Shown one piece after another: positions 1-11,600 of a stretch of 64,000 bases of DNA (its first letter is position 1; every line of letters begins with the position of its first letter). A program made the translations under genes and the position numbers. This stretch comes from Camillea tinctor (lineage: Eukaryota > Ascomycota > Sordariomycetes > Xylariales > Xylariaceae): positions 744,001-808,000 of the forward strand of contig MU394061.1 in assembly GCA_022578605.1 (NCBI GenBank), given 5' to 3'. A model generated the notes under the pieces. It was not told where the DNA came from. It was given only the letters and a program-made list of their open reading frames with translations, and did no database searches.

Positions 1-381
1 TTTGAAGGTGGATAGAGCTTCGGGGGTTTCTATGTGACCATCTTGACGTAGTACCTGGAGGAACTTCTCGTACAGCTCTTTGTCTGTTTTGGCATCTGCA
101 AAAGAGCCGTCTGAGATTCGGTCAAGAAGGGGGAAGTAAGAGGTTTCGTTCTCGCCTGCAGCCGTTTCTCTACGGATTATCAGCTACCAACTCGTCGTTT
201 TTAGGATATAGGCCTACGCCGGGCAAGCTTACAGAAGCTCGATGAGATAGGGTGGAGAAGGAAAGGCAGCTTTCATGGCTACATTGACGGATGGTCCTGC
301 GGCGACATAGCCAGCATTAAGACAGACAGTAGCCAGCAGTGTAGCAGCAAGGCCACACGGCAGCTGGAGAAATCTAATCAT
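1..381 (-). CDS. UDP-glucose:glycoprotein glucosyltransferase, N-terminal part (runs off left edge)
   Basis: This is the 5' end of UGGT, the ER-lumen folding sensor that re-glucosylates misfolded N-glycoproteins so that calnexin can rebind them. Exon 1 is 381..233 and exon 2 runs from 169 off the window. The 63-bp intron (232..170) has a GTAAGC donor and a CGTAG acceptor. The start encodes a hydrophobic signal peptide of about 28 residues (MIRFLQLPCGLAATLLATVC) and then the family's opening PSVNVAMKAAFPSPPYLIELL-type segment. After the splice comes ETAAGENETSYFPLLDRISD, as at the N-terminus of fungal UGGTs, reaching ALSTF at the edge. About 105 codons are visible; the catalytic GT24 domain lies outside. 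The gene is divergent from coatomer alpha, about 1.35 kb away. The assignment rests on remembered family similarity and is confident. Confidence 0.9.
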
Positions 382-679
382 TGTCACGAAAGACGGGCCT
401 AGCCGCCCTTATGAGTATCGTAACCGGTATAATATGAGCTGAGAGGTCAAAGGCAGTCCGTCGACAAGCTTGGAGGGGCAGGCGACAAGGGAAGCTTTGT
501 CGCAAAGCTCCAATCTAACACATTCGTAAAATCATGGGATAAGATTGATTATATGTTATAAAAGAATGATAGGTTAGTTAGGCTAATTAGGGAAGAAAAG
601 AAAAAATGCAAAGTGGCTTCTTCGCTCAGTTTCTCAGTCTCTCAGTCTCTTGCCTCTCTTGTTTAGGTTCTGTAGGAAA

Positions 680-757
<78 letters not shown>

Positions 758-1727
758 GTATATTAGGTATTTCTAGTTATCAGAGAGGTTTGAGGTGTAA
801 GTCAAGTTCTAAAGCAATTGGATTGAACACATGGACAGTTCAATAAACGGTAACCAATCAAAGAAGGTAATCGATAAGTCAGGATTACCTACTACCTTAC
901 ATTAGTTAGCTTTCATAGCTTCAAGAATCTGTCTCATCCCTGTTTCGAAGGGGGGGCACTAGGTACCTAACCCACCAAGTACAGTACACTACACCAGGTT
1001 ACTCTATACTAGTATACTTCAAAGCTGTGTAGATAACCTAGGCAGTCTGGTAGATTAAGTAAGGTTCATAACGGGGCTACCCAGATAGATCTATGATTAG
1101 AGATGTAGAAGAAACGGTTATGTCATTATTCCGTTCCGTTAGCCTACCCCCACTACTTATGTACTTACTAAGTAAGTAACATACCTGACTTCCAAGGTTT
1201 CCATTGGATAGCTTAGCTAGTATTGAGTATTAGTAGTACTATGTACCTAGGTAGTGAGTACCTAAATTTCCAAGGTTACTACTTATGTACTTAGTACTAC
1301 ACAACTTGCAGCTGGTTAAAAGAGAGATCAGGCCAGCACAGCAACCTTGAATGGAAAGCACACAATCCTCAAGGCACAGACCAACTTGCATAGGGAAACC
1401 TCAAGGTTAGGCCTTTTTTACCTTTTTGAATTGTAGAAAGGACAGTCTTAACCAACGGCTGATAAGTTGTCGATAATTAAAGGAAGACCAAGACCAAGAC
1501 CAAGACCAAAAAAAGAAAAAGAAAAAGAAAACACCTTGCAAGCACACCATAATAGAGGGAGCCTCACAACTCAATTGTCAAATACAACATTGAACCTTTC
1601 CTACTTTCTTCCTTCAACCCTCGATCACTTCCGATTAAGTAGTTAAGCGGTCGACCTTTATACTTCATTCATGACCCAAGCTTAGGGGCTTCCTGCGCCT
1701 CTCCCACCTCTCCCACCACCGCCCACA
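382..1727. other. Divergent intergenic region between UGGT and coatomer alpha
   Basis: There is no convincing coding potential here. The stretch holds a long GT microsatellite (annotated separately), many TACCTA/AGGTA words between about 960 and 1300, a short ACCAAG repeat near 1487-1510, and a purine-rich A/G tract at 1508-1530. It must carry the promoters of both flanking genes, but I see no specific binding site that I would defend. Confidence 0.6.
682..755. repeat. (GT)37 dinucleotide microsatellite
   Basis: An uninterrupted GT run of about 37 units lies in the shared upstream region of UGGT and coatomer alpha. It is the longest perfect dinucleotide array in the window. Such arrays mutate by replication slippage and can form Z-DNA in vitro; any effect on the two promoters is speculation. 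Confidence 0.97.
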
Positions 1728-4700
1728 ATGCAGGCCTCTTCCGGAATGTTAACCAAGGTGCGTGCATATATATATATAATACATATATACCATACCTAGC
1801 CATTGGAGTGGCGCTTCGAGTAATTGCTATTGCTAACTTACCTTGCCTTTGCCTATCTTACAGTTCGAATCCAAGTCTTCGAGAGCGAAGGGCATAGCCT
1901 TTCACCCAAAGAGGTCAATAATCGTCCTTGTCCCCGTCCCCGTCCCCGTCCCCGTCCCCGTCTCGTTCTCCGTCTCTATTGCTATAGCTATATCCCGTAC
2001 CATGCTAACTCGAGCACCGCACCCAGACCATGGATTCTTGTCTCTCTACACTCCTCCACCATCCAGCTATGGGATTACCGCATGGGAACCCTGATTGACC
2101 GATTCGAAGAACACGACGGCCCCGTCAGAGGCATTGACTTTCACAAGACTCAGCCCCTCTTCGTCTCTGGAGGTGATGACTACAAGATCAAAGTCTGGTC
2201 CTACCAGACGAGACGATGCCTCTTCACACTAAACGGTCACCTCGACTATGTACGCACCGTCTTCTTCCACCATGAGCTCCCGTGGATCATCTCCGCCTCC
2301 GACGACCAGACTATTCGGATATGGAACTGGCAGAACCGCTCGTTAAGTACGCCTCAGTGACAGATCCTCTTTCTCTCTCTCCAGCCAGCACCCTTGCGCT
2401 GACACAAGCTCTAGTTTGCACTATGACCGGTCACAACCACTATGTAATGTGTGCCCAGTTCCATCCTAAGGAGGATCTTGTCGTATCCGCCTCCCTTGAT
2501 CAGTCTGTCCGAGTTTGGGATATTTCGGGTCTACGAAAGAAACACTCGGCACCGACCTCCATGTCCTTCGAGGACCAGGTTGCTCGATCGAACGCCCAGC
2601 AAACAGACATGTTCGGTAATACCGATGCCATGGTCAAGTTTGTGCTCGAGGGCCACGACCGCGGTGTGAACTGGGTGTCTTTCCACCCCACCGCCCCCCA
2701 TATTGTCTCAGCTGGCGACGACCGTCTAGTGAAGCTATGGCGCTTCAGCGAAACGAAAGCTTGGGAGGTTGATACTTGCCGTGGGCATTTCCAGAATGCG
2801 TCTGGTTGTTTGTTCCATCCCCACCAGGACTTGATTCTGTCCTGCGGCGAGGACAAGACGATCCGTGTGTGGGATTCGCAAAAGCGCACCGCTGTTCAGT
2901 CGTTCAAGAGAGAGAATGACCGATTCTGGGTCATCGCAGCGCATCCGGAAATCAATCTTTTCGCTGCCGGACATGACAATGGTGTGATGGTGTTCAAGCT
3001 AGAGAGGGAGCGGCCGGCATCTACTGTTCACCAGAACAACCTCTTCTTTATCACCAAGGAGAAGCACGTCCGCTCATTTGATTTCCAGAAGAATGCCGAA
3101 AGCCCAACATTGCTGTCCCTGAAGCGGTTGGGCAGTGCTTGGGTTCCTCCCCGGACATTGTCGTACAACCCAGCTGAGCGTTCTGTTCTCGTCACATCGC
3201 CTACCGATGGAGGCTCGTACGAGCTTATTAACTTACCCCGGGATGGCTCCGGCGCTCTCGATGCCACCGATTCCAAGCGCGGACAAGGAAACTCCGCCAT
3301 TTTCGTCGCCCGCAATCGTTTTGCGGTTCTGAATACCTCTACCCAAACCATCGACATCAAGGACCTATCCAACAATACCGCACGATCCTTCAAGCCACCT
3401 ATTGGAACCACAGATATCTACTTTGGTGGCACCGGAAACCTACTTATAATTACCCCTGCTGCTGTTCATCTTTACGATATTCAGCAAAAGAAGAGCATCG
3501 CCGAGCTCGCTGTTAATGGAGTGAAATACGTAGTCTGGTCCAATGATGGTCTCCATGCTGCCCTATTAAGCAAGCATAATGTTACCATCGTTACCAAGAC
3601 CCTCGAGCAGGTCAGTACGCTACATGAGACTATTAGAATCAAGAGCGCAACTTGGGATGATGCGGGTGTTTTGCTATACTCCACCCTCAACCACATTAAG
3701 TACACCCTCATGAATGGCGACAATGGAATTGTTAGAACTCTCGATCAGACCGTCTATCTCGTAAGAGTCAAGGGTAGAAATGTATACTGCCTCGATCGTG
3801 CTGCCAAGCCTAAAGTTCTTCATATTGACCCTACGGAATACCGATTCAAGCTGTCTTTGGTCAAGAGAAACTACGAGGAAATGCTGCATATTATACGCAC
3901 CTCAAGCCTCGTCGGTCAATCCATTATTTCTTACTTGCAGAAGAAGGGTTATCCGGAAATTGCCCTACAGTTTGTCCAAGACCCGACCACCCGTTTCGAG
4001 CTGGCTATAGAATGCGGCAACTTGGATGTTGCTGTAGAGATGGCCAGAGAGTTAGACCGACCAAAACTATGGTCGCGGCTGGGAACCGAGGCACTGGCCC
4101 ATGGAAATCACCAAGTTGTGGAGATGGCATACCAGAAACTCAAGCAGTTTGATAAACTGTCCTTCCTATACCTATCAACGGGTGACCACTCGAAACTAGC
4201 GAGGATGGCCAAGATTGCTGAGCACCGTGGTGACTTCACAGCCAGGTTCCAAAATGCGTTATACCTAGGTGAAGTTGAGGATAGGATACAACTATTCAAG
4301 GAGGTTGATCTATGTAAGCTGCCTTGCCCCTATTTATGATGAGTCGAGCTAACATATGTACAGACCCTCTTGCCTACATGACTGCCAAAGCTCATGGCCT
4401 CGAAGAAGAATGCCAATCGATCTTGGAGGTAACCGGTGTCACGGAAGACCAACTCACCACCCCTAAATTCGGAACAGCTAGCGCGCCTCCCAAACCCGTT
4501 GTGCCCACCTACAAGGCAAATTGGCCAACCAAAGCGACATCACAATCATTTTTCGAGAAAGCTCTCGCGGGTCAGTTGGAAGGCATGACCCTGGAAGAAG
4601 AACCAGCAGCAGAGACCAATGGCTTCGGCCTTGACGATGCAGCTGATGATGGTGCGGTAGCGAAGCGTAGCGGCGCATTGGAAGCCGATGATGACGAAGA

Positions 4701-5785
4701 TGCGGCGGGCTGGGATTTGGGTGACGACATTGCTCCAGAAGCCGACAGTGACTTCGTAAATGTCGAAAGTGCCGAGGCAGGAGGTTCTGGTAGCAGCGAG
4801 GCTGACCTGTGGGCTCGCAATTCTCCCCTAGCAGCAGACCACATTGCTGCTGGCTCTTTCGAGTCGGCTATGAATCTGCTCAACCGTCAGGTGGGCGCCG
4901 TCAACTTTGCTCCCCTCAAGTCACGATTCATGGAGATTTACTCAGCATCAAAAACCTATCTTCCAGCCTCTGCCGGCTTACCACCTCTTGTCAACTACGT
5001 TCGTCGGACCTTGGATGAAACGGATCCTAGGAAGGTTCTACCTCTCATTCCCCGAGACTTGGAGCATCTAGCTTCCAACGACCTTCAGCAGGGTTATGAT
5101 ACGATGAAGGCCAACAAGCTTGAAGACGGCGTGAGAATATTTAAGGGCATCCTGCATGCGCTCTTGGCGAACGCTGTCTCCAGCGAAAGTGAAGTAGCAG
5201 AAGCGAAGAAATTGATTACTTCGGCTGGCGAATACACGGTGGCTATGTCCATTGAGCTCGCTCGGAGAAAATTGGGCGCGCCCGATACCGTGAATGGTAA
5301 CCCTGAATTGCTGAAACGAAGCCTTGAGCTATCAGCGTATTTCACGATTCCTAAGATCGAGGTACCTCATCGCCAGCTGGCACTCTTGAACGCGATGAAC
5401 CTGGCGTCGAGAAGCAAGAACTACAGTTCGGCATTGAGCTTTGCCAACCGCATACTAGCTAACGGCGGAGCTAACAGAATTCTGGAAAGCGTAAGTGAAG
5501 TATCAAGTTCCTTTGTGAATCACGGCTAACGTAATTTTATAGGCTCGGAGAGTCAAAACACAATGCGAGAGAAACCCTCACGACACAGTAGAGATCGAAT
5601 ATGATCAATTCGCTGAGTTTGAGATCTGCGCGGCAAGTCATACACCCATATACAGCGGCACGGCGTATGAGGAGTGCGCCTTTGACGGATCTAAGTACCA
5701 CCAAAAGTACAAGGGTACCGTCTGTACCGTCTGCGAGGTATGCGAGGTGGGCAAGCATGGCAGCGGGCTGAAACTGTTTGCGTAA
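1728..5785 (+). CDS. COP1: Coatomer subunit alpha (alpha-COP), complete, six exons
   Basis: Alpha-COP is part of the COPI coat that returns proteins from Golgi to ER by binding dilysine tails. Exons: 1728..1757, 1864..1913, 2027..2346, 2415..4313, 4364..5490 and 5543..5785, giving 1222 aa, the normal family length. All junctions keep frame. Residues 1 to about 320 form the first WD40 propeller ([20 protein letters not shown], then repeated GH...WD blades). The second propeller and the alpha-solenoid follow, then an acidic linker rich in D/E (about residues 780-860). The conserved C-terminal domain ends in cysteine-rich [20 protein letters not shown]. The 5' end is unusual: the first two coding exons are only 30 and 50 nt, and the intron between exons 2 and 3 contains a hexamer array. 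Reading through that intron gives an Arg-Pro run that is not real protein. Confidence 0.97.
1931..1960 (+). repeat. (TCCCCG)5 array inside coatomer alpha intron 2
   Basis: Five perfect tandem hexamers lie within the 113-bp intron 1914..2026. The intron still has a GTCAAT donor and an ACCCAG acceptor, and splicing rebuilds the expected K-R-P-W-I-L-V of alpha-COP. In the window this is the only sizeable perfect hexamer array inside an intron. Confidence 0.9.
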
Positions 5786-6852
5786 GAGTAACGAGAGAGA
5801 AACAAAAAGTAGCTTTGGGTGAAGCCACGAAGGTGATGTGGGCCGATTTATGACAATGACGTCACGCTTTAGGGGGGGACAACTCGGAAGGAGGGGGAAT
5901 GCGGATAGGGGAGCGAAAATAAAAGAAAAGAATATTACCTTGTTCACTTTAGAGCCTAGTACGTAGGAGTGGGGGGAGTTGACTTTGCTATGTAAAGTCT
6001 GGTATCGACTGAATTATAATGTTGATGCAGATAAGTTAAATGAAGGAAGATGACACCCCTTTATTTTAAGCCTCAGAGAAAGGTCAAAAATGAAATGCAG
6101 CTATTATAGTATTGTCCATGTAAAAAAGGGGCTGACTGATTAATAAATCTAGCATCTACCTACCTATACCACTTACGTATCCATACGTATGTACCATCTG
6201 TTTCCCCCTTTTATACGTTTTGATGATTCTAGGTACTTGATATTTATTTAGTTGGGCCGTTGAGCTACTTCACAGACCACTCGACTCGCCCCATTACAGT
6301 AACAAATCAGTATAAGTTATGACCAAGGACATCAGGAGTAGATAGTAAAGCAAAGCAAAGCAAAGCAGGGATTCATTGGCTCGAAGGTTGAGGTTGAGAT
6401 TGAGGTCTACCTCCCATTTCATTCATTTATTCATTCATTCTCTTTTTTTTTCTCTTTCCTTTCGTTCTGTTGATGACCCCCCAAAGGCGGTAAAGTAGGC
6501 GGTAGTACCTAGTCTAGTCTAGATACCTTATATTTCTTCTTGTTCATCTGTTCTTATCCATCTCCTTTCTCTCTACAATGATCATAAGGTTTTTAGGAGC
6601 AACCTAGGTAAAAAAGTCTAGATCGAAGCCTGACTTGCCACTTAAAAGCTTCCGGGTCGTTTTCACCTCACCCCATGCAATGAACCCTGGCAATGAACCC
6701 TAGACATCTCTATGATGGACGCATATATTCTTTTTTTTTTTCTTGATCGTCTTTCGTTTCCCCTTTCCCCTGTCTACTTAGGTTACAAGAACAAACAATA
6801 ACTGGGTTTAATGGATACAGAGAGGCTTAGTAGATGGGGTTAAGACCCCCAC
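5786..6852. other. Convergent 3' intergenic region between coatomer alpha and RPN12
   Basis: Both neighbours end here. The region shows T-rich runs, a short AGCAA tandem near 6350-6367, an ATTC tetramer cluster near 6417-6440, and scattered CTAGGTA words. I see no gene and no defensible polyadenylation site. Confidence 0.6.
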
Positions 6853-7848
6853 TTAAACGATAGTCTCCAGCTCCCGGGCATATCCTAATGTGTTCTCGAT
6901 GACCATCTGGCTGAGCTCCTTATCCTCGGCGGCACCGTCATCCTCGGCGGCGGCAGCGGCAGCTGCGGTGTTAGGGAAATAGATGTGGCCGTCGCGGATG
7001 ACCCAGCCGCGGTGGCGAGCAAAGTCGACGACAGCGCCCTCCGAGTCGAGGAATAGCAGCGACTTAGTGCTGCTGAGGGGTAGGGAGGGGTACGCACGCT
7101 CGCTACTCGAGGCGATCTCGGAGCGGATCTGGGAGGTTAGGATCTGTTTGATTTTGCTCGCGTTAGTAAAGGCATATATTATCAGGTAGTGTATCCGTGT
7201 ATGCAAGTAGGTAAAACAGATGTATGTAGTACATAGCACCAAACCAAACTGCAATATAGCTATGTCCAATAGAGTTAACTCGGAACCTACCTCGGAGAAA
7301 ACGCCATATTCCTCGCTCGGTACCTCACGGCTCTTCATAGCTTTCCACACACGATCGTAGCTCCCCTCCATAAGCCACCGCTCCAGCCGGATCGGATAGC
7401 CCAGATACCGGTCACCCTCAATGTCGGCGGCGGCCCCAGCCCCGGCTGCGCCTCCTTCTCGCGTGCCCAGGGCCTCAAGCTCGGAATGGAACTCAGCGTA
7501 CCGGCCTTGTGTTAGCAGCAGGAGCAGGTACAGACCCGTCACCTTGTTGCGCTCGGCGGCGCCCCCTCCTAGGCTCGATGGCGGCAGCTCGTAGAATGGC
7601 TGCAGCTGCGAGACGTATCGTGTGAAGGCATCGGGATTCCGAGCCCGAATACTAAATAGAGCGCCTGCCTCGTAGACGTCCCGTGCCAGGGATAGGTGGG
7701 CAGCCGGGGTGGTTGGCATGGGTGTGGCAGCTTTCAGGTGCAGCAGGGCGAGCTTGGCCTTGGAGAGGAGCTTGGAGGCTTCGTCATAGGGGAGCTGAGG
7801 GTTCGACTTGAGCTGTTGGAGGATCTGCTGGATGGTTCGTTCGGCCAT
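6853..7848 (-). CDS. RPN12: 26S proteasome regulatory subunit Rpn12 (PSMD8), two exons
   Basis: Rpn12 is a PCI-domain subunit of the proteasome lid; it joins last and couples lid to base. Exon 1 is 7848..7291 and exon 2 is 7143..6853, with a 147-bp intron (GTAGGT donor, AACAG acceptor). The spliced protein is 282 aa, close to the usual ~270. Recognisable blocks are MAERTIQQILQQLKSNPQLP at the start, the helical repeat section, and across the splice FSE|ILTSQIRSEIASSSERAYP, then STKSLLFLDSEGAVVDFARHRGWVIRDGHIYF, the C-terminal winged-helix part of the PCI domain. A run of alanines near the end (AAAAAAAE) looks lineage-specific. I chose the ATG at 7848 because it matches the family start, but the frame stays open upstream to an ATG at 8604 (see finding). 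Confidence 0.93.
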   Translation of the reverse strand: MAERTIQQILQQLKSNPQLPYDEASKLLSKAKLALLHLKAATPMPTTPAAHLSLARDVYEAGALFSIRARNPDAFTRYVSQLQPFYELPPSSLGGGAAERNKVTGLYLLLLLTQGRYAEFHSELEALGTREGGAAGAGAAADIEGDRYLGYPIRLERWLMEGSYDRVWKAMKSREVPSEEYGVFSEVGSELTLLDIAILQFGLVLCTTYICFTYLHTRIHYLIIYAFTNASKIKQILTSQIRSEIASSSERAYPSLPLSSTKSLLFLDSEGAVVDFARHRGWVIRDGHIYFPNTAAAAAAAEDDGAAEDKELSQMVIENTLGYARELETIV

Positions 7849-8604
7849 GGTGGCAGCGGATGGGGGTGGTGGTGGCGAGAGTGGTTGTAATTGTGTATGT
7901 GGATATGGATATGAGTTTGGGTACGGTTGAGAGGTTAGAATTGGTTTTGGTGGTGTTGGTTTTCGTGCTGGTATTGGTATTGGTTTGGGCTTTGGCTTTG
8001 GCTTTGGTTCTGATGATGATGGTGAGGATGCTGGAAAATATGGTGAGAGTAATGGGTACAGCTGCGGGTGCGAGTGTGTCTGAGGGGTTGGGGGTGTGAT
8101 GGTTATGGTGGTTGAGAGGGTACCGTTACTGGTGGTGGTGTTGATTATGATTGGGTTCTCGGGTGATGGTTCAGGTGCCCTCGAAGCCTCAGGAGACCGA
8201 GATTGGACAGTTGCCTTTTCTACAAATGCCTTGGCAGGTAGGCGTGAGAAAGAGGAATTGGGTTTCTGCGAGTTCGGGGCAGCAGAATAGAATTGTGATT
8301 GAGGTTGGGATTGGGGTTGGGGTCTTGCTTCTGGCTCTGCCTTTGTTGTTGTTGTGTTTGTGGTGGTTGTAGTTGTCCTCGTCGTTGGTTTGGTCAAACG
8401 AGGCAAAGGCAAGCAGGTGTTGGAGCTGCTGTTGTTGGTATGGGTATGGGTATGAGTATTGGTGCTGGTGTTGATGCTGCTATTACTGCTGTAGGCTGAT
8501 GGAAGGCTGACGACTCGGTTGCACAAGCGCCGCCACATGTGGCCTAAGCTCCAGCCTCTTGTGGCGGGGTCTTTCTCCTTCTTGGCCCTATTCCGTCTGG
8601 CCAT
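7849..8604 (-). other. Open low-complexity extension upstream of and in frame with RPN12
   Basis: From an ATG at 8604 the reading frame continues 252 codons without a stop into the Rpn12 start. The predicted segment begins with a basic stretch (MARRNRAKKEKDPATRGW), then becomes Ser/Asn/Thr/Pro-rich with KPKPKP, THTHTH and proline runs. It could be a genuine long isoform, a transcribed 5' UTR, or an accident of AC-rich sequence that lacks stop codons. Family members normally lack it, so I leave it out of the main CDS. Confidence 0.4.
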
Positions 8605-8655
8605 TGCTTCTTTTATCTTTCTTTTCTTTTTTCTTTTTTTTTTTAGGTAAACCAA

Positions 8656-11600
8656 AGCAAAGTTAGGTTACCTTATCATCACTACCTTGTCGCCAGTGTA
8701 GAACAACAAAACACACATCCCCCACCTTCTCAGATAACCTTATACTTCTTAAAGAGGTTCTTCTTGTTCTTGCAAATCTCAGCTTTTGAGTTAGTTCAAT
8801 ACCTACCTAACATAAGGTATTCTTAGGTATCAAAAGTATTCTTCGATGGGTGTTGCTTTTTATTGATTATGCATTTTCTACTATGTAAAATACGTAAAAG
8901 GAAAAAGAAGAAGCCCGTCTCACGGCCATAATGCTGCCTTTTTGTTATTTACCCTACCCAGCCTCTCCGATACGCGACCCGTAGAGCTGGATGACAGGTT
9001 CAGCTCCGATGTCTGCATCACGTATCACGTCCACTCGAACTCACCCGATGTGGCCACAAGACATTGGTCACAGGCTCCAGTTGTCCATACTGGGTACTAG
9101 GACCACAAGAGCCCACCCCCTTCCGGACCGTGACACGTACGGGCAGAGCACACCGATAGTATGATTTACATAACATTGGTACCAGGAAACTCGTTAGATT
9201 ATCCTCTCTTACTTTGCTGCTTTGCTCCTTGCATGTATTCACGCCCGCCAACATACCCCAACCTAGACACCATAAAATATAAGAATACCTAGGCGTAGGG
9301 AATGTTAGTAAATATGCACCAAGATAGGTCTACTACTTAGGTAATTAGGTATCCTCGAGTATAATCTACATAGTAGTATTTATTATATATTGATGCAAGC
9401 ACATGGTGTATGTAGGTTAGCCGGAGATGCCCGCTATATATGTATCGTCATCGTTGTCCTACCCTATCTACAACTACTTGCCATAGAAAGATTATATATA
9501 ATGAATTTTGAAGAAGATGAACTCTAACAACATTAAGATATTTCTACGGGACCTCAGTGAGTACTAGTATTAGGTACCACATGCCTGAATTACTCACTAC
9601 TAATTACCTAAGTAGGTACGATAAGTACTTCTTTAGACTACTTCACACATTAATAAACCCATCAACATGGCTTGTAAACCATATACATCGGTCATCTTAG
9701 TCCTATAGCAGACCAAATAACACGCCTATATTATAACCTATTGAAATCCCATCTACTAAATTTTCAGAGTTTCATGCACGTTAGACTCCGGTTGTATAAG
9801 GTTATCCGTATTAAGAAAATACGTTCATCATTGAGGTTCCTCTAGCCAACTCCTTCGGAACCTCTCCAGAGCTAATAGAGTCTCCTAGTTCTCACTCGGG
9901 CTTTTGAACAAGTGGTACATATGTAGCCTTATATAAGACAGCTGCTTCTGACTTGATCGAAAGTGTCTCCTAGGACTTGGGGGGAAACAAGAACACATAA
10001 AAGCAAACCATTTCCTGTGCGATGAATGACTCTAGCCATACCCCCCCTAGATCATTTATTCGGTTCCATGCATTCAATCAAGAGCCGCTACTAGATCTAG
10101 TAGCCGGGCTGATGAAGGTTACTAGGATGTTCTCTAACGGCCAACCTACCTAGTGCGGCTCCCATCCAGTATCAAGTATTCAAGCGAAATACCTCATCCA
10201 AGTTTTGAATGTGACGACACAACCTGTATACGAATATCAGTAGGTATCAGCGATGTTTCGGAGGCATCATAGTGCTGGGTAAGGAAAGCTTTCGATGTCG
10301 AAGCAAAGAGAGGGGGGGGTTAAGGAAGTATTTTGGTAGACTTAGTCATATTGAAAGCGGACGTTAGCATTCCTACTGCCTAGGAGGTCGGAACATGAAC
10401 ATATGATTACAGACCAGCCAATCCCCAATGCGTGAATTATTTACCTACCTACGTCAATAATTTCGCGCACCTCGCGAGCCTGCTTCTATTCCCAGGGTAA
10501 AGGACAAGATCGTGAAGGATGGTGGTGTAAAACCGGTTGCCAAACCTAATGAATACTATGTAACATCCTTGTCCTAGGGAGTTGGAGTAAAAACCAAGGT
10601 TTCGCATATGCCATATACGTATGAGGAAGGGGGGGATTCCAAGATGCGCATCATAGCAGCATCCACGCTAGGCAGTGTAGAGGGAAATCCCGACATTCCA
10701 TGTGTGCGGTTCCATGTAGATCATATACTTATCATCGTCTGTATAAATGATGGCTCATGTCACACTTTCACAATATGTATGTGTTCAAGCATATCTAGTG
10801 ACTATAAGCAAGCTGTGGTCTCATATACTTGCGACATATCAGAGGCTGTGCTCACAAGATGGGAAAAGATATAGGTAGGATCATCAAGATGCGAGTCGTA
10901 TTATTGATTTCCCATTGAAAAAGAGAAAAAAGAAGAAAAGGGGAAATATGACAGGATAAAGGACCATGCTTAGGTAGTTACAATAAAGTCAAGTGCATTA
11001 TGTCGCGTAGATGACTAAAATAGAAACAAAAGGAGGCTATGTATGAACTGGTGGTGCCAACCCGCGTACATAGCCATTTGACCCGGAGGGGAAGATATAA
11101 TAAGAATCAATGAGTGGAGGGACGACCCACGACAGAGGACCCAGGAAGTCGGATTACCTACTTCAAGTTTGGTTAGATCCATGCTTTACTTTTATTTTTT
11201 TATCTTTATTTTTATTTTTTCCTTTTCTTCTTTCTCTCTATAAATTTTTTTTTTTTTTGGATCGGCGAACTCGATTGTTGGGAAGAAGTGTGGGCTTGGA
11301 TAATCAATAAAATGAGGGAGGCTGTGATCACTGTGGAATCTAACCTTAAGGTAGTGTAAGCTACTACCTACATAGTATGTACCTACCTACTGAGGCAGGA
11401 ACCTTGGAACCTATCTCGATGAAGAAGGTAGAAGGTTAAAGGGCTGGAAGGGATATAGGAAGCACGCGCATGTGGAAGGTATCAGAACTTAAGCCATGTG
11501 TCCATCCTTCCCTATGACGGTTGCATATATCGAAAATGATCCAGTTGAAGCAAACAACCTTGAAACCTGCCTACTATACAGTCATACATACTGAAAAAAA

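Noticed and set aside
1824..2360. A 178-codon plus-strand frame with an Arg-Pro repeat upstream of coatomer alpha
   Set aside because: It is read-through of intron 2 (hexamer array) into exon 3 of coatomer alpha; the spliced frame gives the true family sequence.
7696..8499. Overlapping plus-strand Gly/Val-rich frames opposite the RPN12 extension
   Set aside because: They are reverse-complement shadows of the AC-rich low-complexity stretch and do not form one coherent frame.
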